Below are positions 8,601-16,500 of a stretch of DNA of 19,217 nt, piece after piece. How positions within the stretch are numbered: the first letter of the stretch is position 1; each line of letters starts with the position of its first letter. A program made the position numbers and the translations under genes. A model generated the notes under the pieces. It searched no databases. It saw only the letters and a program-made list of their open reading frames with translations, and was not told the origin of the DNA. The DNA comes from JBMNTQ01 sp050945815 (GTDB lineage: Bacteria; Bacillota; Clostridia; Christensenellales; JBMNTQ01). The stretch lies in contig JBMNTQ010000020.1 of the NCBI GenBank assembly GCA_050945815.1, positions 1-19,217 on the forward strand, read 5' to 3'.

Positions 8601-10096
8601 CGTTGCCTGTTCCGGAGCGGGGAGATATTTTGCAGCAGCGGGGACAGCGGCCTTCCAAGAAAAAGCTCAGCGTTGTTGAGCGCAAGATGGCGCGGATTTG
8701 GACGAACATCTTAAAGATTGATAATATAGGAAGCGACGACAGCTTCTTTGCGCTGGGCGGCGATTCGCTGAGTGTGATTAAAGTTCAGGCAGCGATTTTC
8801 CAATATGGCTGGACTGTTAAAACCCAGGACTTCTATGATTATCAGACTTTGGGCGAAATCTGTAAACGGTTGAATATCGGCGGGGCTGAGGAGAAAAAGC
8901 GCAGTGTTGTTCGTGAGAAGCGCCGGGAATTAGTGCCTGCCTATGCGCACCTATCGCCGCCGGCAATGCAGACGGTTCTTTTGACAGGGGCGACAGGATA
9001 TTTAGGAGCCCATCTCCTGGCACAGCTTGCGAACTCTGCGCGGCGGATTGGTTGCCTATTGCGCGGTGAAACCCAGCGGGCGGCGACGGCGCGGCTGCGC
9101 AGCAACTTAGCTTTCTACTTTGGCGAGCAGAAGGCGGCGGCTCTGCTTAAATATGTTTTTGTGGTGAATGGAAGCATCCATGAGGACAATTTAGGCCTAA
9201 TCAGCAGCCAATACGATAACTTATGCATGCAGGTGGATACGGTGATTCACAGCGCAGCTATTACGGACCATGCCGGGAACGCGGACGCCTTCCACCGAGT
9301 TAATGTTTTGGGGACGCAACGTATTATTGAAATGGCGCAAGATGCAAAGGCTGCTTTGCTGCACATTTCTACTGTTAGCGTGTCTGGTACGCACTATGAG
9401 GACGCGCCTCATCGCCGGGGCGAATTTACCGAGCAGATGTATGATGTGGGCCAGAATTGCGCTGAAAACGAGTATGCCAAGAGTAAGTTTTTGGCGGAAG
9501 GGGCTGTGCTTGAGGCGATGGATCGGGGGCTCAATGCCCGGATTTTCCGTGTGGGTGTGCTCACTGGCCGAGAAAGTGACGGAAGGTTCCAGATCAATCC
9601 GGAGAAAAACGCTTTTTTCAATCGTATTCAGGCGCTGTGTGCGATTGGTTGCGTTCCGCGAGGTATGCTGGATAAGCCCCTGGAGATGACGCCGGTGGAT
9701 TGCTGCGCCAGGTATATTTTGGCGTTGGCCGCGATTGGGCAGCCTGATTGCGCTGTGTATCATATGTTTAACACCAACTTAGTAACCCTGGGCAAACTGG
9801 CGGGCTTGCTGGAAGAGACTGGGCGCAGGCTGGAGATTGTTTCCGATTCGGCATTTTTTCAGCATATTGCGGGGTTGAGCAAGAAGGGAGAATTGGAGCA
9901 CGTTGCAGGGCTGATAGAGGACCTAAACAGCATGGGACAGGAGGGAAAAATCAGGATTACCGCTGAGCGTACCCGGCAGGAATTGGACAAGCTGGGACAT
10001 AGCTGGCCCAGCATTGACGCTGAGTATATGCGCCGGTATTTGGATGGGGTTTGGCAGCCGGAAAATCTGCGTAAGGAGGAGCCGACATTATGTTGA
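2663..10096 (+). CDS. two-module NRPS, C-A-T-C-A-T-R, reductive release
   Basis: From ATG 2663 the protein has 2477 residues (numbering from that Met). C1 spans about 5-450 with HHVISDA at 136-142. A1 (about 455-950) has YTSGSTGRPKG at 611-621, FDLSVME at 656-662, GRIDQQIKIRGYRIELGEIE at 853-872 and Lys942. T1 carries Ser1000 in GGDSL. C2 spans about 1056-1490 with HHSIGDQ at 1180-1186. A2 (about 1500-1985) has YTSGSTGIPKG at 1643-1653, FDIFVVD at 1688-1694 and Lys1975. T2 carries Ser2035. The reductase (about 2100-2460) shows GATGYLG at 2109-2115, candidate Thr2237, and the YAKSK pair Tyr2271/Lys2275. There is no epimerase or thioesterase domain. A leading C domain plus upstream ligase and ACP implies N-acylation; the R domain implies release as an aldehyde, or an alcohol if reduction runs twice. 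The predicted product is an acylated all-L dipeptide aldehyde, with residues not identified. The stop overlaps the kinase start by 7 nt. Confidence 0.95.
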   Translation: MSEKKVSYALTHPQQRVWYTEKLHPGTGMWNNAGTLKIKGTLETDLLEQAVNRLLQDSDSIRIRMMLSGDEPRQYVEPYAYTSIERLDFTQKGVQELYEWDSIQTQEPMPLLNSPLYYFAIFKLGENEGGIYAKFHHVISDALSIVGFSNRLMEIYQSLLKGTEVPPEPNIRSYIDYIREEEEYFQSKRFAYDAHYWNRRFSELPEPTVIKQKKSNYFSTKARRKAFVIPPALSASIRQYCEDSKISAFSLFLSALAIYINRITNKKDIIISAPVANRTSMAGKGAFGMFVSTVPIRIKIQDELSFVEFAQVVSDEWFSVLKHQKYPYDMLLQDLRKTHKDLDSLYDVTLSYQIGEFKKDEEDFTYEGRWHFSGYQTASLSIHVNDREGDGKFIVDYDHHVPFFSIKEIEYIHTHLINIIRDMTLHPDKPLYMLDILSDEERERILHRFNDTYHEFPEGETLQDLWERQMGAIDKNACALVNQGKGMSYGELDSRSEAVAQYLAGNEGVGPEDIVGLLVGRTEEYCVNMLGILKAGAAFLPIDPDLPRERIVYMLQDSGAKAVLVSPHLTDKCPDRLEADVAILPTDRLPDTVQKVELSRSMPCNLAYVIYTSGSTGRPKGVMIEHRSIVQFAYSINELWDFSPGARMLCAGSISFDLSVMETIPALMFGAVLVFAKEHEANMPHHMVKLIEEQGVNLMMVTPGRMELLLSDPRGPSCLKHFRNVSLGGDVLPKALLERVQGCTKARIMNFYGPTEITIAATCMDVTEASIPNIGSPLFNVKAYILDAHKNPVPIGIPGELYIGGAGIARGYINKPDLNAERFVDNPIFPGEKLYRTGDLTRWYPRGEIEFLGRIDQQIKIRGYRIELGEIESRLKKVEGVTACVVNDYTHEDGRRFLCAYVCGQPPKRSEIKAELARELPAYMVPSYYITVDSLPYNASGKVDKSRLPDPLENEEMLGQEDFIPPETGTEQALAAIWTEILNLPQIGREDSFFDIGGDSLSIIRVMSQVAHRFQVEIPLEEVYRAPRLKDWALLIDAAEAAAYRPILPTAVKRRYPVSSAQQRMWILSQSESQEAAYHIPIAFQLRGKIDVPRLRRAFSKLIERHDALRTSFVLQKGELWQVVSRRAKLEFEHYACAPRQLRTLLKNIMRPFDLQAPPLMRLALVDIGQDRTIMFIDMHHSIGDQRSVEILLNELAELYAGDTLVGKELEYKDYAVWQQEFFQSDEMGRQREFWQEALNGELPLLNLHTDKPRPAVQSFQGKRLRFDVDKKAMDRLADFSKKRGATLFMAVLAAYQVLLSKYTGQEDVIVGFPVSGRGRSELRDMVGVFINTLPLRAYPTGDKSFSQFFDEVCAACVGAMAHGDYPLERMVADLELPRDISRNPLFDTMLVYAKDGLPLQLGELACTFYPFDPGIAKLDLTLEVYETAQGFSCQMEYNTKLFKRATIKRMSTHFLRLLDLLCEQPDRPLSEVSVLTQQELWQVTAGFNQTDCDHGGDGHIHTLLEDLAVSQGDKTALVVDGQRMSFKELNRRTNQIAHALRAEGVGRNTIVALCIRRSFDLMAGLLGILKAGGGYLPLDPSYPKERVSFMLEDSGTAVLLSDGSADIDFGGRVLHVRDIPKTGAAENPIPIDQGEDAAYVIYTSGSTGIPKGGILPHRALYNLYEGTKDTICYDKDQTSVSVTTVSFDIFVVDALLPLLFGCTVVLCTEEELRQPHLLAALVRRENVKFIQTTPTRMRLMMDDADFRAAAGEHIEKIVLGGEEFPLSLLKLLKKYTKARIISGYGPTETTVYCTFKDLSNTSHITIGRPIVNTRMYILDKYKKPVPIGVPGEAYISGDCVATGYINRDELNRQKFSSDPYWPGRVMYQSGDICAFMENGEMEIMGRVDHQIKIRGLRIELGEIEAAMRGFRGVDEAVVMALDEGVDKFLCAYYATEEGVEAEVLRKHLTKRLPAYMVPSYFIGMEKMPLTLNGKVNRKALPVPERGDILQQRGQRPSKKKLSVVERKMARIWTNILKIDNIGSDDSFFALGGDSLSVIKVQAAIFQYGWTVKTQDFYDYQTLGEICKRLNIGGAEEKKRSVVREKRRELVPAYAHLSPPAMQTVLLTGATGYLGAHLLAQLANSARRIGCLLRGETQRAATARLRSNLAFYFGEQKAAALLKYVFVVNGSIHEDNLGLISSQYDNLCMQVDTVIHSAAITDHAGNADAFHRVNVLGTQRIIEMAQDAKAALLHISTVSVSGTHYEDAPHRRGEFTEQMYDVGQNCAENEYAKSKFLAEGAVLEAMDRGLNARIFRVGVLTGRESDGRFQINPEKNAFFNRIQALCAIGCVPRGMLDKPLEMTPVDCCARYILALAAIGQPDCAVYHMFNTNLVTLGKLAGLLEETGRRLEIVSDSAFFQHIAGLSKKGELEHVAGLIEDLNSMGQEGKIRITAERTRQELDKLGHSWPSIDAEYMRRYLDGVWQPENLRKEEPTLC

Positions 10097-11925
10097 CTTT
10101 TTCTAACATACTTGTTTCTCTTACTGTGGTTATGCTGATTGGCATGTTGATTTATATTTTGCGCGCAAAGAATAAACGTGCGCTGCATTATATATTCATA
10201 TTGGTGATCGCTGTGTTGCTGATTTGGAACGGCGCCGTATTTATGGGGGGCTTCCATGAGGTGGGCAGTGAGCAATGGCTGATGTGGGAAAAAGCGACCT
10301 ATTTCGGCTCTGCGTTTGTGCCTGTTTGCTTGGTTTTACTGGGCTTGGCCTATGGTTCTAAAAAAGAGTTTACACCCCGGTATTTGTTGTTGCTGATTGT
10401 CCCGGTTGTTACGATTATCATGGTGTGGACCAATGATTTCCATCACCTTTTCTATTCAGCGTATACTGTGGGAGAAGGCTATACCCTGGAGGCGTACTTT
10501 TTCATACACACTGCCTATTCATATATCTGTCTGAGCGTCGGGCTAATTTATCTCTGTTATTTTGCCATAAAAAACTCCGGAATTCTTTCTACGCAGGCTG
10601 TATTGATTATTGCGGGCAGCGTTGTGCCGCTGGTAATCAATGTTTGTTATACGTTGCAGGTGCCGGGCTTTGACGCGACATCCACCCCGGCAGCATTCTC
10701 TCTTACGGTCTTTCTTTATCTATTGGGAATGTTTCGGCTTAACCTGCTTAAACTGGCACCGATTGCTTTACAGACCGTAATTAACCGAATTTCAGACAGC
10801 TTTATTGTGTTGGATCCGGATATGAACGTGATGGACTACAACCAGCCTTTTGTGGATAACTTTGACCATATGAACGTGCTGCGCAAGGGTAGGCCATTTA
10901 AGGCATTTTTGTCTTATATGCAGGATGCCGGCGTGGACGGGACGGACTTGAAGGACATGGTGGAGAAGGCAGCCAATGTCAGTTATACGCTTCTGAAAGA
11001 CATTGAAGTGGAGAAGAACGGAGTGAAACAATACTTTACTGTAGAGTTTACGCCGATTCTCAAGCGCAACCGGTGTATTGCTGTGATTTTGTTGTTTAAG
11101 AACATGACACAGCATGTGCTGGATATGCAGAAGATTCAAGAGAACCAGACGATTATGATGGAAAAGGAACGGTTGGCCTCTTTGGGGCAGTTAATTGGCG
11201 GCATTGCCCACAACTTAAAAACGCCTATTATGTCCTTGGCCGGGGGGATTGACCAGCTTCAGGATCTGACTCGTGAATATAGGGAGTCGGTAGGGGACCA
11301 TGAAGTGACAGCTGAGGATCACTTTGAGATTGCTGAAGAAATGCAGGCCTGGCAGGGTAGGATGCGAGACCACCTGGCCTATATGTCGGACATCATTTCC
11401 ACTGTGAAGGATCAGGCGACTCAGTTTAGCAACACGCAGGACGCATGGTTTACGCTGGATGAGTTGCTCAAGCGGGTGCGAATCCTTATGCTGCATGAGT
11501 TGTCTAAGAACAAATGTGTTTACGCGCCTGAAATACTGGTTCATCAGAACCTGCGTATAAAAGGCGATATTAACAGCATGGTACAGATTTTAGACAATAT
11601 CATTGTCAACGCCATTCAAGCCTATGAAGGCAAAGGAGGAAAGATTATTCTTCGTATCAGCCGGGAGGAGGACATGCTTTTGTTTCTCGTCCGAGACTTT
11701 GCTAAAGGGATTGAGGAGGAAGTGAGGGAGCGGGTGTTCCGCGAGATGGTGACTACCAAAGGCAAACATGGAACCGGGCTGGGATTGTATATGTCGTACA
11801 GCACAATTAAGGGGATGTTTCGGGGAAATATGTGGTTTGAATCGGTAGCGGGCAAGGGGACGGATTTCTATATACAAATTCCGATTGGGGAAGCAGCTTT
11901 AAAAGAGGGGGAGGAAAATGCGTAA
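10090..11925 (+). CDS. sensor histidine kinase with 7TM N-terminus
   Basis: The 611-residue protein has seven hydrophobic segments in residues 1-222 (roughly 5-25, 31-52, 68-88, 97-113, 140-160, 168-188 and 202-222), matching the HisKA_7TM sensor type. A PAS-like region follows at about 225-345, then a dimerisation helix with phospho-accepting His374 in GIAHNLKTP, the N box with Asn503/Asn507, the G1 box around Asp536 (DFAKGI) and the G2 box HGTGLGL at 560-566. The residue after His is Asn, not the usual Glu or Asp. A strong AAGGAGGA at 10073-10080 lies 9 nt before the ATG inside the NRPS gene. Start and stop overlap both neighbours, so it should be co-translated with the synthetase and the response regulator, its likely phosphotransfer partner. 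The ligand is unknown; the NRPS product is one candidate by context only. Confidence 0.93.
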   Translation: MLTFSNILVSLTVVMLIGMLIYILRAKNKRALHYIFILVIAVLLIWNGAVFMGGFHEVGSEQWLMWEKATYFGSAFVPVCLVLLGLAYGSKKEFTPRYLLLLIVPVVTIIMVWTNDFHHLFYSAYTVGEGYTLEAYFFIHTAYSYICLSVGLIYLCYFAIKNSGILSTQAVLIIAGSVVPLVINVCYTLQVPGFDATSTPAAFSLTVFLYLLGMFRLNLLKLAPIALQTVINRISDSFIVLDPDMNVMDYNQPFVDNFDHMNVLRKGRPFKAFLSYMQDAGVDGTDLKDMVEKAANVSYTLLKDIEVEKNGVKQYFTVEFTPILKRNRCIAVILLFKNMTQHVLDMQKIQENQTIMMEKERLASLGQLIGGIAHNLKTPIMSLAGGIDQLQDLTREYRESVGDHEVTAEDHFEIAEEMQAWQGRMRDHLAYMSDIISTVKDQATQFSNTQDAWFTLDELLKRVRILMLHELSKNKCVYAPEILVHQNLRIKGDINSMVQILDNIIVNAIQAYEGKGGKIILRISREEDMLLFLVRDFAKGIEEEVRERVFREMVTTKGKHGTGLGLYMSYSTIKGMFRGNMWFESVAGKGTDFYIQIPIGEAALKEGEENA

Positions 11926-13429
11926 GAATAAGCAGAGAGAGCTATCCAAGGAATACAAGATTATGATTGTGGATGATGAGATTGGCATCATCGAGAGTAT
12001 CCAGGCGATGCTCAATCGCAATGGATATTGGTGTAACGGCTTTACCAACCCCTTGGATGGATTAGAGGAATTATCCAGAGAGCATTACGACCTTTTGGTA
12101 TTGGATTACTTTATGCAGCCGATCCATGGTGAGGAAGTGGTGAAGCGTATCCGGCAAACCAACAACGAGCTTTATATTTTGCTGCTGACCGGACACAAGG
12201 ATTTGGCTCCGCCTATCAATACGATTAAATCGCTGGACATTCAGGCATATTGTGAGAAGAGCGACCGCTTGGATCAGTTGCAGCTGTTGATTGAATCCGG
12301 GATCAAGTCTATTTCTCAGATGCGGACGATTCAACAGTTTCGCGATGGGCTCAAGAGGATTCTAGAGGCTGTTCCAAAGATTTACCAGTTGCAGCCCATT
12401 GGAAACATATTGGAAGAAATTCTCGTTCAAATTTTGCCCATGGTCAACAGCGCCGATGCGTTTATACTGGTGGACGATATCCCCTCGATTGAGCAATCCA
12501 GCGACCGGAACGCCAAGAAGAGTATCTTTAAGGGAATCGGGAAATTCAATGTAGACATCGATGTATTTACGGAGCTGCTGGACCATGAGTTGATGGAGAA
12601 CATTGGCTATGCCCGTACCAACATGGAGGTTATCAAACACCCGGACGGCGTGATTATCCCGTTGGGGGATGAGGCCAACCCTGCGATAGGCGCGATTTAT
12701 GTGAGCAGCATCGACTTAAATGAAGGGATTAAGCTTTTGGAGATCTATGCCCGTCAGGTGGCTTCTTCAATCAACAACGCTTTTCTGCATTCCCTGGTTA
12801 ACACCAAAAACGACGAATTAAACACCACCTATGCTCAGCTAAAGGTTCGTTATATGGACACGATCGAGGTGCTGAGGCTGGCTGTGGACGCGAAGGACGA
12901 ATATACCCGCGGGCACTCTGACCGGGTGGCTTATTGCGCACAGGAGATCGGCAGGCAGCTTAATCTGCCGGACAACGATCTGGAGATGCTGCGTATTGCC
13001 GGTATCTTCCATGATGTAGGCAAAATCGGTACGGCTGATGATATTTTACTCAAGCGGCAGACCTTAAGCGAAGAAGAGTATGATGAGATTAAGCGGCATC
13101 CTGTCAAGGGGGCGATGATCCTATCGGCTGTATCGATGTTTCAGGATATTGTGCCGATTGTGCGGCACCATCACGAGCGGATTGACGGGAAAGGATATCC
13201 CGACGGGCTGGCGGGGGAGGAGATTGAGCTGCATGCGCGAATCATCTCGGTGGCCGATGCTTTCGACGCTATGATGAGCGATCGGCAGTACCGCAGTCAT
13301 TTGTCTTTGCAGGAAACCAAGAGACAGCTGCGGGAGGGAAGCGGAACCCAGTTTGACGCTTCAGTGGTGGACGCCTTTTTTCAGGCTTTAGACAGCAGCC
13401 CGGAGCTGCAACAGAAATATCAGGACTAA
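11918..13429 (+). CDS. response regulator with HD-GYP phosphodiesterase output
   Basis: The 503-residue protein starts with a receiver domain (about 14-130): acidic Asp19/Asp20, phospho-acceptor Asp63 in VLDYF, Thr91 and Lys114 (EKSD, without the usual following Pro). A middle region at about 140-295 resembles the GAF-like DUF3369 linker of such regulators. The C-terminal HD-GYP domain (about 310-490) is intact: His333 in HSDRV, His365-Asp366, HHH at 417-419 and GYP at 426-428. HD-GYP domains hydrolyse cyclic-di-GMP. There is no DNA-binding domain, so the output should be second-messenger turnover, not direct transcription control. GGGGGAGG at 11907-11913 precedes the ATG by 4 nt, and the gene overlaps the kinase by 8 nt, which supports a cognate pair. 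Confidence 0.94.
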   Translation: MRKNKQRELSKEYKIMIVDDEIGIIESIQAMLNRNGYWCNGFTNPLDGLEELSREHYDLLVLDYFMQPIHGEEVVKRIRQTNNELYILLLTGHKDLAPPINTIKSLDIQAYCEKSDRLDQLQLLIESGIKSISQMRTIQQFRDGLKRILEAVPKIYQLQPIGNILEEILVQILPMVNSADAFILVDDIPSIEQSSDRNAKKSIFKGIGKFNVDIDVFTELLDHELMENIGYARTNMEVIKHPDGVIIPLGDEANPAIGAIYVSSIDLNEGIKLLEIYARQVASSINNAFLHSLVNTKNDELNTTYAQLKVRYMDTIEVLRLAVDAKDEYTRGHSDRVAYCAQEIGRQLNLPDNDLEMLRIAGIFHDVGKIGTADDILLKRQTLSEEEYDEIKRHPVKGAMILSAVSMFQDIVPIVRHHHERIDGKGYPDGLAGEEIELHARIISVADAFDAMMSDRQYRSHLSLQETKRQLREGSGTQFDASVVDAFFQALDSSPELQQKYQD

Positions 13430-13534
13430 GTTAGGCTTGGGCGCCTATAACGAAGCAGCCTAAATAAATTTAGTATGGCAAGGAACAAAAGCTGCCGGAG
13501 ACAATTGACCGACGGCGGCAGGGGGCGGTAAACG
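13430..13534 (+). promoter_or_regulatory. 105-nt leader with competing inverted repeats before the GGDEF/HD-GYP gene
   Basis: TTAGGC (13431-13436) can pair through its last five bases with GCCTA (13443-13447), or in full with GCCTAA (13458-13463). GCAGC (13455-13459) can pair with GCTGC (13491-13495). The overlapping CTGCCG (13492-13497) can instead pair with CGGCAG (13516-13521), whose last two bases begin the Shine-Dalgarno AGGGGG (13520-13525). CTAAAT/ATTTAG (13460-13473) is a further short repeat. These pairings exclude one another and one would cover the ribosome site. No promoter or known riboswitch core was recognised. A regulatory role is inferred. Confidence 0.35.
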
Positions 13535-16500
13535 ATGCATGAACTTCTTTTTCAGTCAACAGAAACACAGCCCACGCCTGGGTATGCGTACCATCGCATA
13601 TTGCTGGATGATCAAGGCGAGCCTCGAGACTTTGAGATTTTGGAGGCCAATGAGGTATTCCTGGAGATGACAGGGTTAAGCGGCTGTGTGGGTGAATGTA
13701 TCACCGATGTGTTTCCGGGCATTTTAACGGAGCCATTCGACTGGATTCAGGCGTTTGGTCAGGTGGCGCGACAGGGAATTACGTTGGAAACAAGGCAGAG
13801 GCTTGTCGCATGGGAGAAGCAGCTTTTGGTTAAAGCGTATTCGCCGCAGAAAGACTACTTTGTTACGTTGATTTCCTCGTTGCCAATGGGTACTCTGGAA
13901 GAGTCATACTTGGACCACTGTTTCAATTTGAGCCTGGATTTGCTGTGCATCATAGACAATGAGGGGAAATGGGTGCGTGCCAATGACCGCTGGAGAGAGG
14001 TTTTGGGGGCAGACGAATCCCAACTTCGAGGGGGCGGGTATTTGGCATGGGTGCATCCTGATGACCATGAAAAGACGCGGGCGGCCTTTTCCAGCTTGAA
14101 GGAAAAGAAGGCTTTTTCCAGCCTTGCCAACCGTTGTTTTAGCAAAAAGGACGGACAATATCGTGTGTTCGATTGGTGTGCCGCAGTGGATACCAGCCAT
14201 TACTTTATTGCGGGCCGGGATATCACCCTAGAGATGCAAAAGAAAGAGAGCATAGAGGAGTTGGTGCGGATTTCTCAGGAGTTTCTGCATACATGCTGCG
14301 AACATGTGGATGATAACAGGATCGCTGACGCAGCGGCGCGGATTTGCGGTGCAGATCGGGTGATTTTTAACCGATATGATTCAACCAGCGGGGAATATCG
14401 TGTTGCAGCAGTTTCCGGGGACGACGAGCAGGCAGAAAGGATGATACGCTGCCTGACGCTGTATGACTCGAAATGGATAGACAGCCGACAGCAGAAGAGG
14501 GAAAGCGAGCGGGCGGAATACGATAATGTGCGCCAGATGATTAGCGGTAGTTTGCCCGAGATTGCCATCGCCGACCTGGAGGCATGCTGTCCGGCGGGGA
14601 AAGTTGTGGCGCTTGATATTGTGGGCGGGCAAAAAAAGCTAGGGGAATTAATTCTGTTTTCCCGTCCGGACGGAACGCTTCGGGAGGAGCAATTTTTGCA
14701 GATCTATACGCAGATGGTGGGGCAATTGCTTTACCGGGTGCATATGGAGCGGGCGGTTTCTAGCAGTGAGACGTACTTAAAAGAGGCGCATAAGCTGGCA
14801 GGTTTAGGGCGCTGGGAGTGGGATCATGCTACGAGCCGGGTGAAGTTGGAAGAAAACATATACAGTGTCTGCGGGTTGTTTGAAGGGCTTTTAGATGTTT
14901 CGTACCGGGCGGCCTTAGAACGCGTGCATCCAGATGATCGGAAGCGGGTATTTTTGGAGGATTTGGAGCATCAAAAGGACGGGTCGCCATATGAGACGAC
15001 ATATCGCGTTTGGGATGACCAGGGAGCGCTACGCTGGATTCAAGAGAATGGGTGTACCATTTTGGATGAGGATGGGGTTGCGCTGCGCACTGTGGGCAGC
15101 ATACAGGATATTAGTAAACTGAAGAATACAGAAGAGACTATTGAGACGCTTCTGTACGAGAATCAGACCATTTTCAATGGGGCGCAGGATGCTCTTTTCC
15201 TGATTCGTGTCCAGCCAGACGGACAGCATAAACTGACTCGTTATAACGAGGCTTTTGCTCGGAAGACCGGCATCGGGGAGGACGGGCCGCAGGCAAGGGC
15301 ATACGACAGCTTGTGGGTTGAGAAATACAGCAAGAGTTTCGCGGCGCAGTTTTCCGCATGCATTGCTGCCGGAGTGCCGCTGACTTATGAACAAGAGCTG
15401 GGACTTCCTGCAGGGGAGCGTATATGGAAGATTACTCTGACTCCGGTTGTTCGGGAGGGCAGGGTGGAGCATATTGTAGGCTGCGGACAAGATGTTACCA
15501 AGCAAAGACGAGCGGAGCGCGGCCTTCGGGAGCATATGGATTTCAATGAAAAGCTTGTGGACTTGCTGGCATTGCAGGGGACAACAGCGGAGGAATACCT
15601 GCATGCCGTATTGAACCATGCCCTGGCGTTTACCCGAAGCGGCCGTGGATTTATTTTGCTATGGGATCAGGCGGAAAATCGGCCTGGGATAGGTGTGTGC
15701 TCGGATGATGACGGCAGCCTGGCCCAAAGCGGTCGTTTTCTGCTGGAATGCGGCATTTTGGATGAAGTGGTGAACACGAAAAAGCCGCTGATGGTGGACA
15801 ATAGCAGAAAATATACATTTGAAGACGGGGAGCAGCGCCAAGAAACGGAGCTTCTTCGGGTTTTTATTATGCCGGTGGTGGAGAATGGTGTTTTAGTTGC
15901 GGTGGTCGGCGTTGCGGACAAGAAGGAGGATTATGGCGCCGAGGATAATATGCGCTTGCAGCTGTTGATCAAGAATGTTTGGGCTCGGGCCCAACGAGAA
16001 CGCAGCGATGATTTGCTGCGTCGGGAAAAGGAGATGCTGCAGACGATGTTGCACTCCATTGATGACGGAATTCTAGCCACGGATCAGAACGGCGAAATTT
16101 TATTGATTAACGAACAGGCAAAACGCCTGACCGGCTGGGCTGGGGAGGAGGCTATAGGGCAGCCCCTCCATGAGGTGTTTAAGGTAATTCGCGATAGAAC
16201 CCGAGAGCCTTTCAAATATCCGATCGAAATGGTGTTGCATTCCGGACGTACGGTTACCCTGAACAAGGATTCTATTTTATTGAGCCGGGAGGGCAGGGAA
16301 TATGGCATTTCTGAGAGCGCCAGCCCGATTCAGGGGAAGGACGGCAGGGTTTCCGGCGTTGTACTGGCTTTTCGTGATATTACTTTGGAGAAACAAAAGC
16401 TGAATGATATTGAATATCTCAATTATCATGATGCGCTGACCGGTTTGTATAATCGTACCTTTTTTGAAAAGGAGGTACGACGCCTGGATGAGACCTCGAA

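Noticed and set aside
13430..13534. GEMM-I cyclic-di-GMP riboswitch
   Set aside because: The stretch GGAAC-AAAAGC and the GC hairpin recall part of its core, but the conserved GCAAACC segment and its hairpin are missing. A search with RF01051 would settle it.
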